A stretch of DNA of 64,000 bases. Source: Beroe forskalii (taxonomy: Eukaryota; Ctenophora; Nuda; Beroida; Beroidae). The notes beneath the pieces were generated by a model. That model was not told the DNA's origin and did no database searches. It saw nothing but the letters and a program-made list of their open reading frames with translations. The translations under genes and the position numbers were made by a program. The stretch covers positions 372,001 to 436,000 of the forward strand of contig WFMF01000067.1 in the NCBI GenBank assembly GCA_011033025.1, read 5' to 3'. Below, in pieces: positions 21,301 to 29,602 of the stretch (position 1 is the stretch's first letter; each line of letters starts with the position of its first letter).

Positions 21301-23512
21301 GTGAGAAAGAGAGGTAGAAAGAGAGTTAGAAAGAGAGTAAGAAAGAGAGGCTCACTAGCAAGTCCCCTGTTGTTGAAGGTTGCAGCAGTTGGCAGGATGT
21401 CGATGCTGTTTGTGTAGTAGTTTATGCTTTCCTCGTAGTCTCCCGCTTTGAAAGCCTCGTTACCCTTGTTCTTCTCCATTTCAGCAGCCTTGTCGCTTGA
21501 CACAGGGTCTGCTAGAGCTGCGGGTACACTTCGTAGCAACATTAGGCAACATTAGATAGCAACATTATATATTAACATTAGATAGCAACATTAGGCAACA
21601 TTGGTAGCAGCATTAGGCAATATTAGATAGCAACATTAGGTAACATTAGGCAACATTAGGCAGAAACATTAGGTTTTAAGGTATCACTAGCAACATTGGA
21701 TAAAGCAACAAAATTGGATTAAGAAACAAAATTAAGCTGGTAGCAACATTATTAGGTTTATACATTGATAACAACATAAGGCAATCTCAGGCATCGGTAA
21801 CCTGACCCTAAAGAAGTTTTAAATTGTAAAATCAGTCACTCAAGCAGGATTTGTTAAAATTTGTGAATTTCGCTGCCTACGTCCTCAATTTTCATTTGTC
21901 AAGTCTCAACATAAGATTGCATGCGTGTATAACAGTTTGTGCGAATCAAAGTAGTATTGTCATTTTCCATCGAGAAACTGAACTTTGTTCAGGAATTTGG
22001 TTTCTTTTTGATTATTTCCCTTTTATTGCCAAGGGCGCGTCACCCGTTAGACCCAAAACCAGACGTTAGACAAAACTACCATTTCAATCAAAAGTTAAGA
22101 TTATAGAAATAACTCTGTACCTTGGGGATTGACAGTTGTTTTGGGAGCAGGTTTAGGTTTCGGGGGAGGAGGAGCAGTCTTTTCCTGTTCTGTGTCCACC
22201 TTCTCACATTCATCATCCACGTTGTACCTGGAAATGTTTTGTATTTGGAATGTATGGTACCTGTATTGTACCTGAAATGTTTTGTATTTGGAATGTACTG
22301 TATGAAGGCTGCATTTTACAGCTGATTTCAGTAATCAGTTCATTCTAAAAACCCTGTATTATTGTGTGTGACACATCGAATCCTTCTAAAGGCGGTGAAT
22401 GTGTATGACAATAATACCAACCTATCCCAGGCCCTGTAGTCGTAAGAGTTGATCCGGTCAGGGTTAGCTTTCTTCTTACTTTCCCGCTCCTCTGTAATTC
22501 TGTTTGAATCAACCTGGCGATGGGAAAAGGGAGTGATTATCAATGAACTTACATTTGGAAAATTCATTTCGAGGAAATCATCGGTTTAATAATGAGACGA
22601 AATTTATCAGGTAGGTTTGTTTCCGAATTGAGAACTTTTTTATTGCTTTCCAGTACTACTTACATTTCCAGACTTTCTGACGCCAGGAAGGTTGGGGCAG
22701 TGGCACTTTATTCTCTTCAGACTACTCTCTTTCTCGTTCATGCTGTTCAACCAGTCCTGCAGAACAGGATGTAAAGTTTGGATAGCATCTTGATAGTTTT
22801 TTTAGTTTTTTGGTTGAGAAAGCTATCTCAGTGGGTTAATCCCGTTCTTAAATTGCGGTAATTAGGCAGTGGGCTTGGTTATGTAATATTCTTCTTCGTG
22901 AACACAAAGTCACATCGTGTCGAAAGTCACGTGGCAGTTCACTTACGTACCGTGATATCCTGGTTCACATCATTCCTCGTCTCCTCGTCCAGAGCTTTGG
23001 AAGAGACGAGTTTGGTGGAGACCCTCAGAAGACGACTCTTAGGGTAGATCTCAGTCAGCCTGTTCTCGCAGTGCTTCTCAAGGTCCGGCCACCGACCCTC
23101 CTTTCCTGATCTGAAGAGGGGGAGAGGTTGTCAGGCCTTGTATGAAAGGGGTTAAATTTAACAAACAAATATCTGACAAGGGGTAAATATCTGGCTTATG
23201 AAATGGGGGATCATCCGGAGTTTTGCAAGTTACACTCTTGCTGATGACGGCATTTCAGAACAGAAGCTGTATAAAGGCATCACCTTAGATGGGGATTATC
23301 AAAGAACGGCCGGTGTTGTGAGAGTTACGCCTCAGATCAGAGCAAAAAAGGCCTGATCTCAGAACCTTGAGTATTTTCTCGAGCTCCTTTCCCTTGGTAC
23401 ACTTCGTGATATGCTCGTAGTCCAGGAACTCTATTGGAACCTCTGAACTGCTCGTGATGTCATCATTCCCTGCCCCCGTGAGGGCCTCTGCCAGGTTTTC
23501 TGTAGCTGTCAT
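5309..23512 (-). CDS. SPAG1: Sperm-associated antigen 1 orthologue (TPR cochaperone), 19 coding exons
   Basis: SPAG1 is a cytoplasmic HSP70/HSP90-binding TPR protein required for preassembly of axonemal dynein arms. The orthology call rests on an N-terminal SPAG1 signature (KCTKGKELEKILKVLRSG), the YDYRAWDRYNVD motif, three TPR blocks separated by low-complexity linkers, and an RPAP3_C-like C-terminus ending KERFSL. Coding exons (high to low): 23512-23353, 23105-22951, 22513-22422, 22227-22121, 21517-21356, 20972-20788, 20559-20373, 20248-19989, 18705-18541, 18269-18105, 17465-17342, 17172-16750, 16574-16452, 7369-7182, 7032-6804, 6681-6561, 6342-6212, 5824-5727, 5429-5309. Reading phases agree across all junctions except at exon 15. 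The product would be about 1,064 residues, longer than human SPAG1 (926) because of Pro-rich linkers. Anomalies: exon 13 lacks a GT donor where expected, and exon 15 needs a frame correction. Start is the exon 1 ATG (MTATENLAEAL). Confidence 0.93.
6561..7032 (-). CDS. SPAG1: SPAG1 exons 15-16: linker with frame anomaly
   Basis: Residues about 833-949. Exon 15 begins VKRLWNNELRGMQGKSAP, matching human VTRLLNLKDKTAP, then must change frame to read PKPAAAPAPKKGRKILVEEA and SDSDSEEEEE. Both flanking exons are phase 0, but exon 15 is 229 bp, so one base is extra or two are missing near 6975-6992. Removing 6977-6992, which begins GC and ends AG, would also restore the frame, but a 16-nt intron is not credible in an animal. 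Exon 16 (VKTPPKSQPEKESSSDTAKG) is intact. Confidence 0.75.
7182..7369 (-). CDS. SPAG1: SPAG1 exon 14: third TPR, second half
   Basis: Residues about 770-832: ENYSACVACVDRVLKAEPHN and IKALYRRAAANKELKKYPAA, matching human FEEAKQDCDQALQLADGNVK and AFYRRALAHKGLKNYQKSLI. The acceptor follows a C-rich tract (minus strand) and the donor is CAG|GTGGG. The first 40-50 bases plus the acceptor are repeated twice upstream in intron 13 (7449-7505 and 7567-7603), giving competing acceptors. Confidence 0.93.
7449..7603 (-). repeat. Two extra copies of the SPAG1 exon 14 acceptor end
   Basis: On the plus strand, 7449-7505 repeats 7319-7372 (AGGACCCTGTCCACACACGC through TAGTTCTCTG), and 7567-7603 is a shorter third copy. 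On the minus strand each ends in a pyrimidine-rich AG acceptor followed by AGAA(C/T)TA-type exon sequence. G-rich tandem DNA (GGGATGTGTGGATATATGGG) lies between copies. Confidence 0.9.
8134..9015 (+). mobile_element. hAT-superfamily DNA transposon remnant, 882 bp, with 8-bp TSD
   Basis: The element starts TAGGGTTTCC and ends GGAAACCCTA. It is flanked by AGCACAAC at 8126-8133 and 9016-9023, an 8-bp target duplication typical of hAT. The uninterrupted site with a single AGCACAAC is present in copy B (around 15642-15649). Both ends are rich in TTATCGGCGATAA-type palindromes, plausible transposase sites. The interior holds a decayed BED zinc finger (8476-8616). At 882 bp it is too short for a full hAT transposase, so it is an internally deleted copy. 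Confidence 0.93.
8476..8616 (+). pseudogene. Decayed BED-type zinc finger of a hAT transposase
   Basis: In one plus-strand frame the sequence reads SHSIWQQLFTKEGEEVVCKQC, then after an in-frame TAA at 8548 reads SGATSKSSYSSFFMWYHLKA and KH. This matches the BED pattern of aromatic W..F, then C-x2-C (8527-8538) and H-x4-H (8599-8616). A second stop (TAA) lies directly before at 8473. Further codons continue to a stop at about 8678. BED fingers are the N-terminal DNA-binding domain of many hAT transposases. The stops show it is dead. Confidence 0.8.
9508..9693. repeat. Cloverleaf-like nested inverted repeat
   Basis: An outer stem (9508-9544 with 9655-9693; perfect over 12 bp at GGGCTGAATTTC/GAAATTCAGCCC) encloses three further hairpins. 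The first is a perfect 30-bp palindrome at 9544-9573. The second is a 9-bp stem ATATATCCC/GGGATATAT at 9577-9614. The third is a 10-bp stem CGTATAGCAC/GTGCTATACG at 9615-9655. Lies in SPAG1 intron 13. A related inverted segment containing CGCACGCGAGTGGATATAC is at about 14274-14293. Confidence 0.85.
11000..12850 (+). repeat. Degenerate minisatellite (GGGATCAGAGTGGTAAGTGG family)
   Basis: Irregular tandem units built from GGACTGGGATCAGAGTGGTA and AGTGG spacers, unit length varying from about 20 to 45 bp, fill the core of the surrounding TIR element. Units are strongly diverged, so the array is old. It is interrupted by a nested element at 11892-12339. Confidence 0.88.
11892..12339. mobile_element. 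Nested 448-bp TIR element, 3-bp AAG target duplication
   Basis: The ends GAGTGATCCATAAATTACGT and its near-complement (ACGTAATTAATGGATGGCCC) form TIRs of about 24 bp. The element is flanked by AAG on both sides. Joining the flanks restores the local repeat text CTAAGTGGATTGG, seen uninterrupted at about 11108, which supports a 3-bp duplication. Internal subterminal inverted or direct repeats contain GTGCGAACATAGGGGAGGGG. No coding capacity. Confidence 0.82.
13540..13772 (+). repeat. GATCTGCGGTC repeats and 10-bp TATCACTGC microsatellite
   Basis: 13545-13680 holds repeated GATCTGCGGTC and related GCAGATC words forming the inner part of the right TIR. Beyond the element, 13738-13772 repeats a 10-bp unit (TGCTATCACT) four times. 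Confidence 0.75.
13773..15416. other. Intron sequence, one diverged foldback, no gene
   Basis: This part of SPAG1 intron 13 has a GC-rich patch at 14150-14290 with alternating CG and short inverted words, distantly resembling the inverted form of 9490-9720. Open frames of 73-142 codons overlap it in several phases, which argues against coding. Confidence 0.4.
15417..16160 (+). mobile_element. Inverted-repeat copy B, uninterrupted (744 bp)
   Basis: Reverse-complement partner of 7619-9249 minus the hAT insertion. It runs from about AAAAATCTCAAAATTTTCGC to CCGTTGGACT. Because it has a single AGCACAAC where copy A has the transposon and a duplicated AGCACAAC, it serves as an internal empty-site control. 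The only differences from copy A are scattered substitutions and small indels. Confidence 0.9.
16393..16485 (-). repeat. Tandem duplication of the SPAG1 exon 13 end and donor
   Basis: Two copies of about 45-55 bp lie next to each other. Copy A (16441-16485) is contiguous with the exon and has lost the GT donor. Copy B (16393-16440) keeps CTTG|GTAAATAG but has about 10 extra bases before CTGCCCTCTGTCATCTC. Confidence 0.82.
16452..16574 (-). CDS. SPAG1: SPAG1 exon 13: third TPR, first half, 3' end disrupted
   Basis: Residues about 729-769, including VAKQQYREALKCYDKCVTLN and AHLNSALCHLKL, equivalent to human NYKDALSKYSECLKINNKEC and IYTNRALCYLKL. By phase it should end CTTG|GT and join exon 14. 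At 16451 the next base pair is GA instead of GT, and reading on gives Glu-Asn-stop at 16444. A diverged second copy of the exon end (16393-16440) has an intact CTTG|GTAAAT donor but carries about 10 extra bases, so it does not restore the frame. Either this allele is defective, splicing is unusual, or the assembly is wrong here. Confidence 0.85.
16750..17172 (-). CDS. SPAG1: SPAG1 exon 12: Pro/Lys-rich linker with coding repeats
   Basis: Residues about 588-728. The exon encodes about 125 residues of Pro-, Lys-, Thr- and Ala-rich sequence with short tandem units: KPAQTPPSKPAQTPPAKP and EVVKPEVSKPASPKP. The repeats are also visible as DNA repeats at 16796-16870. It ends MPTKEEQYAKFKDQ, which leads into the third TPR (human TFKALKEEGNQ). 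Such a linker is expected to be disordered. Boundaries are a TTCAG acceptor and a CAAG|GT donor. Confidence 0.85.
17342..18705 (-). CDS. SPAG1: SPAG1 exons 9-11: second TPR domain
   Basis: Residues about 437-587. Exon 9 gives LKGEATALFSTGMYGEAVSK and LLLSNRAACKLK, matching human LKSQGNELFRSGQFAEAAGK and ILYSNRAACYLK. Exon 10 gives LAECVKDCNESLVFNPRFFK and SVLRRAIAYENIENFVRSYE, matching human QDCNRALELHPFSMKPLLRR. Exon 11 gives GLHRMGEVLRREYGAGWRSK, matching human LDGPNWREK. All three start in phase 0. Exon 11 is noticeably GC-rich compared with its neighbours. Confidence 0.92.
19204..19295. mobile_element. MITE of the CRE-containing family (copy 1)
   Basis: Ends read CGCACGAGAATAGGCGGTTA and, diverged, CAGCCTATTCATC in inverted orientation. 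The interior has ATGACGTCATTGTC and a second TGATGACGTA. It lies in SPAG1 intron 8. Family consensus is taken from the intact copies at 25567 and 50835. Confidence 0.7.
19989..20559 (-). CDS. SPAG1: SPAG1 exons 7-8: charged and Pro-rich linker
   Basis: Residues about 288-436. Exon 7 starts LLDEFMERNKKLLTKGGKRM and runs into an acidic stretch (SSSDEEEEHGK) comparable to human ENSEDEEGK, probably phosphorylated by an acidophilic kinase (inference). Exon 8 is rich in Pro, Glu and Ala and ends VAPPPPPQRQIIEILPLPDQ. Linker composition is poorly conserved in the family, so the exons are supported by splice sites, phase continuity (ACA G|AT) and position between TPR blocks. Confidence 0.82.
20788..21517 (-). 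CDS. SPAG1: SPAG1 exons 5-6: first TPR domain
   Basis: Residues about 172-287. Exon 5 encodes EMEKNKGNEAFKAGDYEESI and ILPTAATFNNRGLA, the first TPR helix pair with the basic carboxylate-clamp type K..GN..F pattern and NNR. Exon 6 encodes FFKAIQDFDQVLRMEPDNVK and ALLRRADAREKTGQIKEAQA, the second and third repeats. Phases join exactly (GCT A|TG). This block corresponds to human KEKGNEAFNSGDYEEAVMYY. TPR clamps of this kind bind the EEVD tails of HSP70/HSP90. The intron between them is purine-rich on the plus strand beside the exon 5 donor. Confidence 0.92.
21220..21350 (+). repeat. Purine-rich GAAAGAGAGTAA repeat
   Basis: An AGAGAGTAAGAAAGAG-type tandem repeat abuts the exon 5 donor of SPAG1. 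It is a polypyrimidine run on the transcribed (minus) strand. Confidence 0.8.
21535..21740 (+). repeat. GCAACATTAG tandem repeat
   Basis: Repeated GCAACATTAG(G/ATA) units with an irregular 10-18 bp period directly upstream of SPAG1 exon 5 in intron 4. Non-coding. Confidence 0.8.
22121..23512 (-). CDS. SPAG1: SPAG1 exons 1-4: N-terminal conserved region
   Basis: Residues about 1-171. Exon 1 carries IEFLDYEHITKCTKGKELEK, matching the human IPIEHLDFKYIEKCSDVKHLEK region. Exon 2 continues KEGRWPDLEKHCENRLTEI. Exons 3-4 carry the SKKKAN basic stretch and SYDYRAWDRYNVDDECEKV, equivalent to human RDYAEWDKFDVEKECLKI. Exon 4 ends in a PPPPKPKPAPK linker. The exon 1 donor is not canonical. The best-fitting junction repeats ATCAG at both ends and would use a GC donor at 23352; a GT further downstream (about 23326) would add residues instead. 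The exon 4 acceptor is tandemly duplicated in the upstream intron. Confidence 0.9.
22221..22305 (-). repeat. Duplicated acceptor of SPAG1 exon 4
   Basis: The segment TTGTACCTGGAAATGTTTTG and following TATTTGGAATGTA at 22222-22255 recurs at 22266-22302, a period of about 44 bp. Each copy includes the first four bases of exon 4 (minus strand GTAC) and its AG acceptor. Confidence 0.82.
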
Positions 23513-23560
23513 CCTATCCTATATCGTAGTGAGAGTGAGGTAAGTTTTGCAATGCGCGAA
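23353..23560 (-). promoter_or_regulatory. SPAG1 5' end and presumed promoter side
   Basis: The start codon is at 23510-23512, preceded (minus strand) by ATAGGATG; a related leader stretch precedes the start of the broken duplicate at 30479. No TATA box was recognised. The transcription start cannot be placed from sequence alone. Confidence 0.4.
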
Positions 23561-24055
23561 AAATAAACATTTACATTTTGAGTGACTGAATGTGTTTTAT
23601 TCACAATGAAACAGTATTGAAGCAATGAGGTCAGTACTTAGTACGTGAAATTTGGATTAATTTTTACATTGTTATCAGTAAAAGAACAAAGATAAAGATA
23701 ACGCATCAAAATAAAGATAACGAATAAAGATAAAAATTCGAAAAGTAGCTCAGTTTGCAGTGTCCTGCCTAACATGATCTTGAAATGATTCAAAAATTAA
23801 GAATAAAAATAAAAACGGAAGCATTAGAAGAGAGCTATGAGGCATGAAGAAATGAACTCTTCGCAATCAAAGTTTTACGGAGGTATCACAAATTATCGCT
23901 ACGTCGGCTGCAGTAGCCAGAGTGGGAACTATAGGACCAAATGTGTTTCCAAATTTCCAAATCCTGCCTGGGGAGGGAGGGGGTCTGAGCTTTCAGTTTC
24001 CAGTTGTACATTCGTTCCACTTCGCTATGGCTATCTGAAATGAATTGTTGTGCAG

Positions 24056-24294
24056 TTCATCTAATTTACTTTAATCCACGTGAATACAGATACTGAGCCA
24101 CTTTGATTCCATGAGGCATCAGATTAACATAAATATAATTTAATTCACTTTAATAAACATAAATGTATGTACACTTCATCTAATTTACTTTAATCCACGT
24201 GAATACAGATACTGAGCCACTTTGATTCCATGAGGCATCAGATTAACATAAATATAATTTAATTCACTTTAATAAACATAAATGTATGTACACT
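24056..24294 (+). repeat. Perfect tandem duplication, 2 x 119 bp
   Basis: The unit from TTCATCTAATTTACTTTAAT to AATGTATGTACAC is repeated once, apparently without differences. Such identity in non-coding DNA means a very recent duplication or an assembly duplication. Confidence 0.95.
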
Positions 24295-25566
24295 GCATAC
24301 TGTATAGGGCACATGCATTAAGACTTTATTTTATGGTGGTATTCAAGTTAGTGGTTGCTTCTCATTAGGAGACTAAATATTTCCTTTATACGCCGCATAA
24401 ACCATTGAGCTCTGTGGCATCGAGTTTCTTAATAATATTACACAGAATTTTGTTATTTTAAACAGAATATATTAATTTCTTGAACAATCGCGTGACCGAA
24501 TATGGTCACTGTGAGTAACAGGTCATAGCTGAAACTATATTGCTATATTTGCTATAACTCAACTGAACGTCGCTAATTTAATCACGGCTGAGTCTCAAAT
24601 AACTAAGGTTTGTTTTAATAATAAATATTTTATTAATATTGTTAAATGGAATTAATAGTAATCGTCGTTATATAAAATCACATGCTTATTTATTATATTT
24701 ACGTTGTAAGTTAAACGTTTGTTGTTTATTTATTTTGATAGAAGTTACAGGTTGAGTTTTTATCACTTTTTTGAAGTGTTGATGGGTATAAAGACTGATA
24801 CTTTTCTGTGTTGATACTATTACTTTGATAGTTGAACTGTCATAGTGTGTCGAATAAAGTCAATTTTTGTAAATGTTCCTAGTTTTACGAAACACAGTTC
24901 GCACAGTTGATTCTATTGCACTTGCAAAGGAGTAACGAAGTTGAATCAATATGGGCGGTGAATTCGCTTACCCAAGTCCCAAAATCGTCATGCTATTGGG
25001 CAATCAGCGAGCGAGTTGAGAATCAACGCGCGCGCTGATAGGCTTACGTAAATTTACTTTTATGTCAATCAGTCAATATGCTAATATGAGCAATGAGCAT
25101 CTTGTCAGTAAGGCTCAATGACACAGAAAGTGGCCATTGCAGAGCCAGTTATTCCAATTACAACGTTTCATATTGCTTTTATTTTGAAATTTTCTAAACA
25201 GCAAACGGCTCATTGTTCATACTCCAAACTGGTTCAAGGCAGAAATCAGTAAATTGTAACTATTCCTTTTCTGGGTTTGTGCTGAGAAAGACAATTTTTA
25301 TAGCCTAACATTTGACATGATAGATGTTCGGACCGAACGGAACCTCCCAGCTTCGGAGTCAATAGAGCAAGACTCCAATGTGGTGTTATGATGCCATTGT
25401 GGCTTGGCATGACCGGGCATCATGCAATATGACGATTAAAATGTGCATGTTGTTGTCGTGTCATCGTATGTGTTAACACAGGAAACTTTATATTTACATA
25501 ATATATAGCATAATGATAGTAAAGTTTGCTAACAAGCATGACATGTAGCTAACTATGAAGTGATTA

Positions 25567-25672
25567 TATGCCGCGCGCGAGAAATAGGCGGGTAAGATGA
25601 CGTCATTATCATATTATCATGATGAAGTGAGTTCATGACTTTGAACCGCCTATTTCTCGTGCGCGGCGTTTA
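25567..25672. mobile_element. MITE of the CRE-containing family (copy 2, intact)
   Basis: About 30-bp TIRs: left GCCGCGCGCGAGAAATAGGC, right GCCTATTTCTCGTGCGCGGC. The interior begins AAGATGACGTCATTATCATA. No coding capacity. The full CRE octamer TGACGTCA is at 25598-25605. Confidence 0.9.
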
Positions 25673-28406
25673 GTGAGTTGTACATGACATAGCCAGCACT
25701 ATGTAAAATTGTGATTCATCTTTTCAGGGACTTTTACGTTGAACTCGGATCATTTTACAGACCATTCTATTGCTTTGGAACAATACAAAAGAACTCGTTT
25801 TCGGTTTTCCATGCAAAAAAATTTCAAAAAAATATTTTGTTGTTAGATTGAAAATATCAACTAACCAACAATTCAGATCTTTCTTCGCAAAACTCACTTT
25901 ATCACGGAGCCTTTTGTGTTTTTCCTTCAACAGATGTGCAGCTCACTTGTTGACGTCATTACCATTACATAGCATGGCGACCTGACGCTTGGCGTCTGTG
26001 GAGCCAGGAACTCATTGCGAATTCAAATATTTGACTGTAAATGATATATTCGTTATGCTACGTGAATGCTTATTTAGGTCACTCAAGACAGTTAGGATGT
26101 TTGGCCGTTATTTATTCGTTATTGGGCGTAAATTATTTAAACTTTAACTGTTAAAAAGGTAACACATGACTGACGGATCATTCGAAACAGACGTCATTCA
26201 ATGCGGAGATTTTTCTAGTTTTGAGTTTATTCGAACGCAGCCTTTCCAAGAAATTTGCCGATATTGAATTTTCGCAGATTTTGGATTCGTCACTTCTTTG
26301 ATAAAAAATGTATTGCTTCAAAGAGGAATCATTTACACTAGGTATCAGGGAACACAGACTATCTCAAAATTCTCACATGCTGAATGTATTTATATACAAT
26401 TTACATTGTATTAGAAATAATAAGAGTAGACGGTAGGGCGATGGAGCGTGAGATCGTCTAAAGCTCTGATATTGCACGCACCAGACATAATAAATTAATA
26501 GTTTTAATGAAATAATTAGTTGCGTTGTTCCTATTCGGAACATTATTCCCTTCTCAGCACAAAAGCACGCTTAATTTGATTTAATTCAATTTGAGTTGAC
26601 CAGTTATGCTTTTGTCTTTCTTCCTTCATGAATTCTTCATGCCGTTTTAGCCCGGACCTTCTCAGAATTATCATAAATCCATATAACTTGCTTACAGTAG
26701 AATTCACTGGACTGATCTATTACGAGTAACATTTAAAGCTGAGATTATTTGATTTTATCATTTGATTTTGATAAAACACAGCACATCCGTGCTGTGGATT
26801 GAAATAGCATTTTGTATGGAACTTAAGGCTCCTGAGGGTTTGAAGTTTGGTATTTTGGAAGATGAATAGTATGTCAATATATGCGTTCCAGCTAGTGTCA
26901 ATATGATTGAAAATACAATATATAACACATTGACATAACATATGTGTTCCTACATTTCATACACACAAAGCATCTACTCACCGCTCAACATTCAGAGCTA
27001 GCACAGTCATTGCATTGGTTTTATTTCTCTTGCTTATGTTATTTCTCTTGCTTGCGTTATTTGGCAACTCCGGTGTTATTCAATAAACCGTCTTATGCTT
27101 TAAATGCAGCCCCTATATCAGTTTTAGTTCACACTACAGAAATGAGGACTTTGATCTGAAGACTGGTCAGGAATTCGAGGAGTTAGAAGTAGTTTGCCTC
27201 AACATTTTCATCAAGGAGTGAATGAAGTCAAAGATTCGTGCCAGCCGTCAATTCTTGACATGGGTGCATAATTTATGATCCTGAATAGGCATCAATTTTT
27301 CCTTTTAGAAACCCCCACATGAAAAATGCATTGTGTTGGAACCAAAGGAAGGTCTTAGAACTTTTAAACAATGAGACATTAAGATTAGCTTAAATTGTGA
27401 AATGTAAATGCCACACGTTGAGCTACTAACAAGTACAAGTGTTTGTCTTTTATCCTCAAGTTCTAAATATTCCAAATGCCGGAGGTAAATGAAGCATATC
27501 ATTAGGACTAAGTAGAGTGAGATGATGCATAATGAGTAGGGGCAGGAACAATGGCGAGCATCAAACAGTAGGTGGATTAACATCACCAATCCACCATTCA
27601 GAACAATGATATGAGCTTCCCTCCCGACCGCCTATGATATTTTCAAGGACATGAGGATTACGTAGGTATCAAGTCAGAGTTTGAACTTTCTCAGTCATCA
27701 AAGGGTTATGACATTTGCTCTATTGTGCTGTAAAGCCCTCAAGAACTGTTGTGTGTGTGTGGAGTTGTGCTAATTTCATTGCCTTTTGATTGGGTGGAGA
27801 CTGAAAACTCAATACTATATGGATGTGCAGAGGTCATCCATTGCTTAAGTTGTTCATTGTGTAGATATTGAGGGGGGAGGGATGGCTAGTTGAACCCCCT
27901 CTATTACTACAGCTATTACAGTTGCTTATTGCTAGGAAGGCGTCCTATCGGCCGTGCCGAGGCCACATCTAATAATGTGCATATCCATCCCTTCATTACA
28001 GGTATCTTTCAACTATGAAATCTCGTGATTAGTATTAATTTCGTCCACTAGTTAACACTGTATCATGTCATACGATACCATCATGTGACGAGTGGCCTGT
28101 GCGTGGGTGCAGACGCTCAATAAGTTAGACAATGAATTCTTCAAATTACGTAGTTCCCTCACTATCATTGATCTTAGTTTTGAATTTTGAGTGGTGTAAA
28201 TTGCTCTGTTGCGTAGCTTTTTCTTTTTCTTCTTTCCGTGAATATTATCGTTCTTGCAGGATTTATCGGTTGTTATTAAAATCTTTGTACGAATCAAATA
28301 AATGAAACTTTGCCCAAACATGCATCTTTCATGATCCTCTGTGAGTCCTGGGGAGGCTCACTTCTTTCAATCAATTACATGGTGTCTTCTTAGGAAGGAA
28401 CAGAAT

Positions 28407-29149
28407 ATGACCTTGACGATTTTCTACGCTGCAGTCGCCTTAATACTCATCGAAACAGGTATATGCACAATAATTATTACGCATTCCGAGTTTCGCAGAA
28501 AGATCAAATAGCAAATTATCCATTTATCCACAAAACACTTAAGCCACCTGACATGAGCCACAAAACTGCGGCATATAGTGTGACATGTACTTATGTAGGC
28601 CTAACATTGAACACTCCCCCAGTTTTCAGCAGCAAATCATGCATCCAGACCGCGGATGGCTCCGGCGCCGGCACTACCTGTACCAACGACAAGGAGCTGT
28701 ACTGCTCCCGCCCCTTCTTCACCGACTACACTGGGGCAGCTGAAGGCGTGGAGTACAAATGCGGGCGATGCGAGGCGGACACAGAGGGGACCACCTGTTT
28801 CCAATGCAAACCCCTGGACAGCGTGTATAACTGCAACGCTCCCCCTGCCCTCGGCACTCCCTTCAAGTGCTGGAACTACACTGAAGTAGCTGGGAAGTGG
28901 GAGAAAGAGCAGGTCACGTGCACACCACTCGAAGGTAAAGCTCTGGGCTGCAACTCTCCCGCCATAACCCGCACGCCGGACTCCAGCTACGTTAGTAAGA
29001 GCGGGTGTGGACCGTGTCCGACTGACACGCTGAGTTGTAGGACCTGCACTGATAAGGAGCTGTGTAACGCGGCACCGCGTGACCTGTCACGCGTTACCTG
29101 CGTGATTAGCAGCGTGATTCTCAGCGCGGTTTATTTGCTGGTGTACTGA
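28407..29149 (+). CDS. Secreted, GPI-anchored-type protein with two Ly6/uPAR (LU) domains
   Basis: Two exons, 28407-28458 and 28623-29149, join in phase (ACA G|TT) to give 192 residues. Exon 1 is a signal peptide (MTLTIFYAAVALILIET). Exon 2 encodes two cysteine-rich blocks with eight Cys each: the first from CIQTADGSG to VYNCN, the second from KCWNYTEVAG to CRTCTDKELCN. Ending in Cys-Asn is the LU three-finger hallmark. A hydrophobic tail (VISSVILSAVYLLVY) without cytoplasmic residues suggests GPI anchoring. Such proteins act at or near the cell surface as receptors, ligands or modulators; the specific role is unknown. The acceptor CCCCCAG at 28616-28622 is chosen because it alone keeps the cysteine frame. 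Exon 2 is much more GC-rich than its surroundings. Confidence 0.85.
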
Positions 29150-29330
29150 GAGGGGTGAGCATTGAACATATACACACAGAGTTTGTTATCAGTATTTGCT
29201 TGTGTACTGAGGGGTGAGAATTCACCTTGAATTTGAACATATTCACACAGTTTGTTATCAGTATTTGCTTGTGTACTGAGGGGTGAACAGTGAAAATATT
29301 CATACAGTTTCTTATCAGTATTTTACGACT
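29130..29330 (+). repeat. Triplicated stop-codon end and 3' UTR of the LU gene
   Basis: The last coding bases with the stop (TTTGCTGGTGTACTGAG) and about 50 bp of following sequence recur at about 29196-29260 and 29262-29320 (TTTGCTTGTGTACTGAGGGG). The unit is about 65 bp. The copies lie in the 3' UTR and are progressively diverged. Confidence 0.85.
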
Positions 29331-29602
29331 TGAAGTTTTTGAATCAATGAATAACTAGTACGAGAATCTTTATCTGAAGCTACCCCAGACATTCGAATTA
29401 GATCAGATCAAGGACGATAGAATCACAGAGAACATTCTGGTGACTTGCAGTAAATTTATAGAAAAATTATTTGATAGTTTCCTTGTACATTACCATGCTA
29501 TATTTTAAGTTTCTTTCAACTCATTTCAAAAAAATGGTTTGATTATATCTTACAATGATTGCAACCGTTTATTATTTGATCTCAAATTTATGTGTCAGAC
29601 AC

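Larger units (their letters stand above)
23561..28380. other. Intergenic region between SPAG1 and the LU gene
   Basis: AT-rich, with a perfect 119-bp duplication (24056-24294), a MITE (25567-25672) and otherwise nothing recognisable. Open frames of 68-94 codons have no domain or splice context. Confidence 0.5.
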
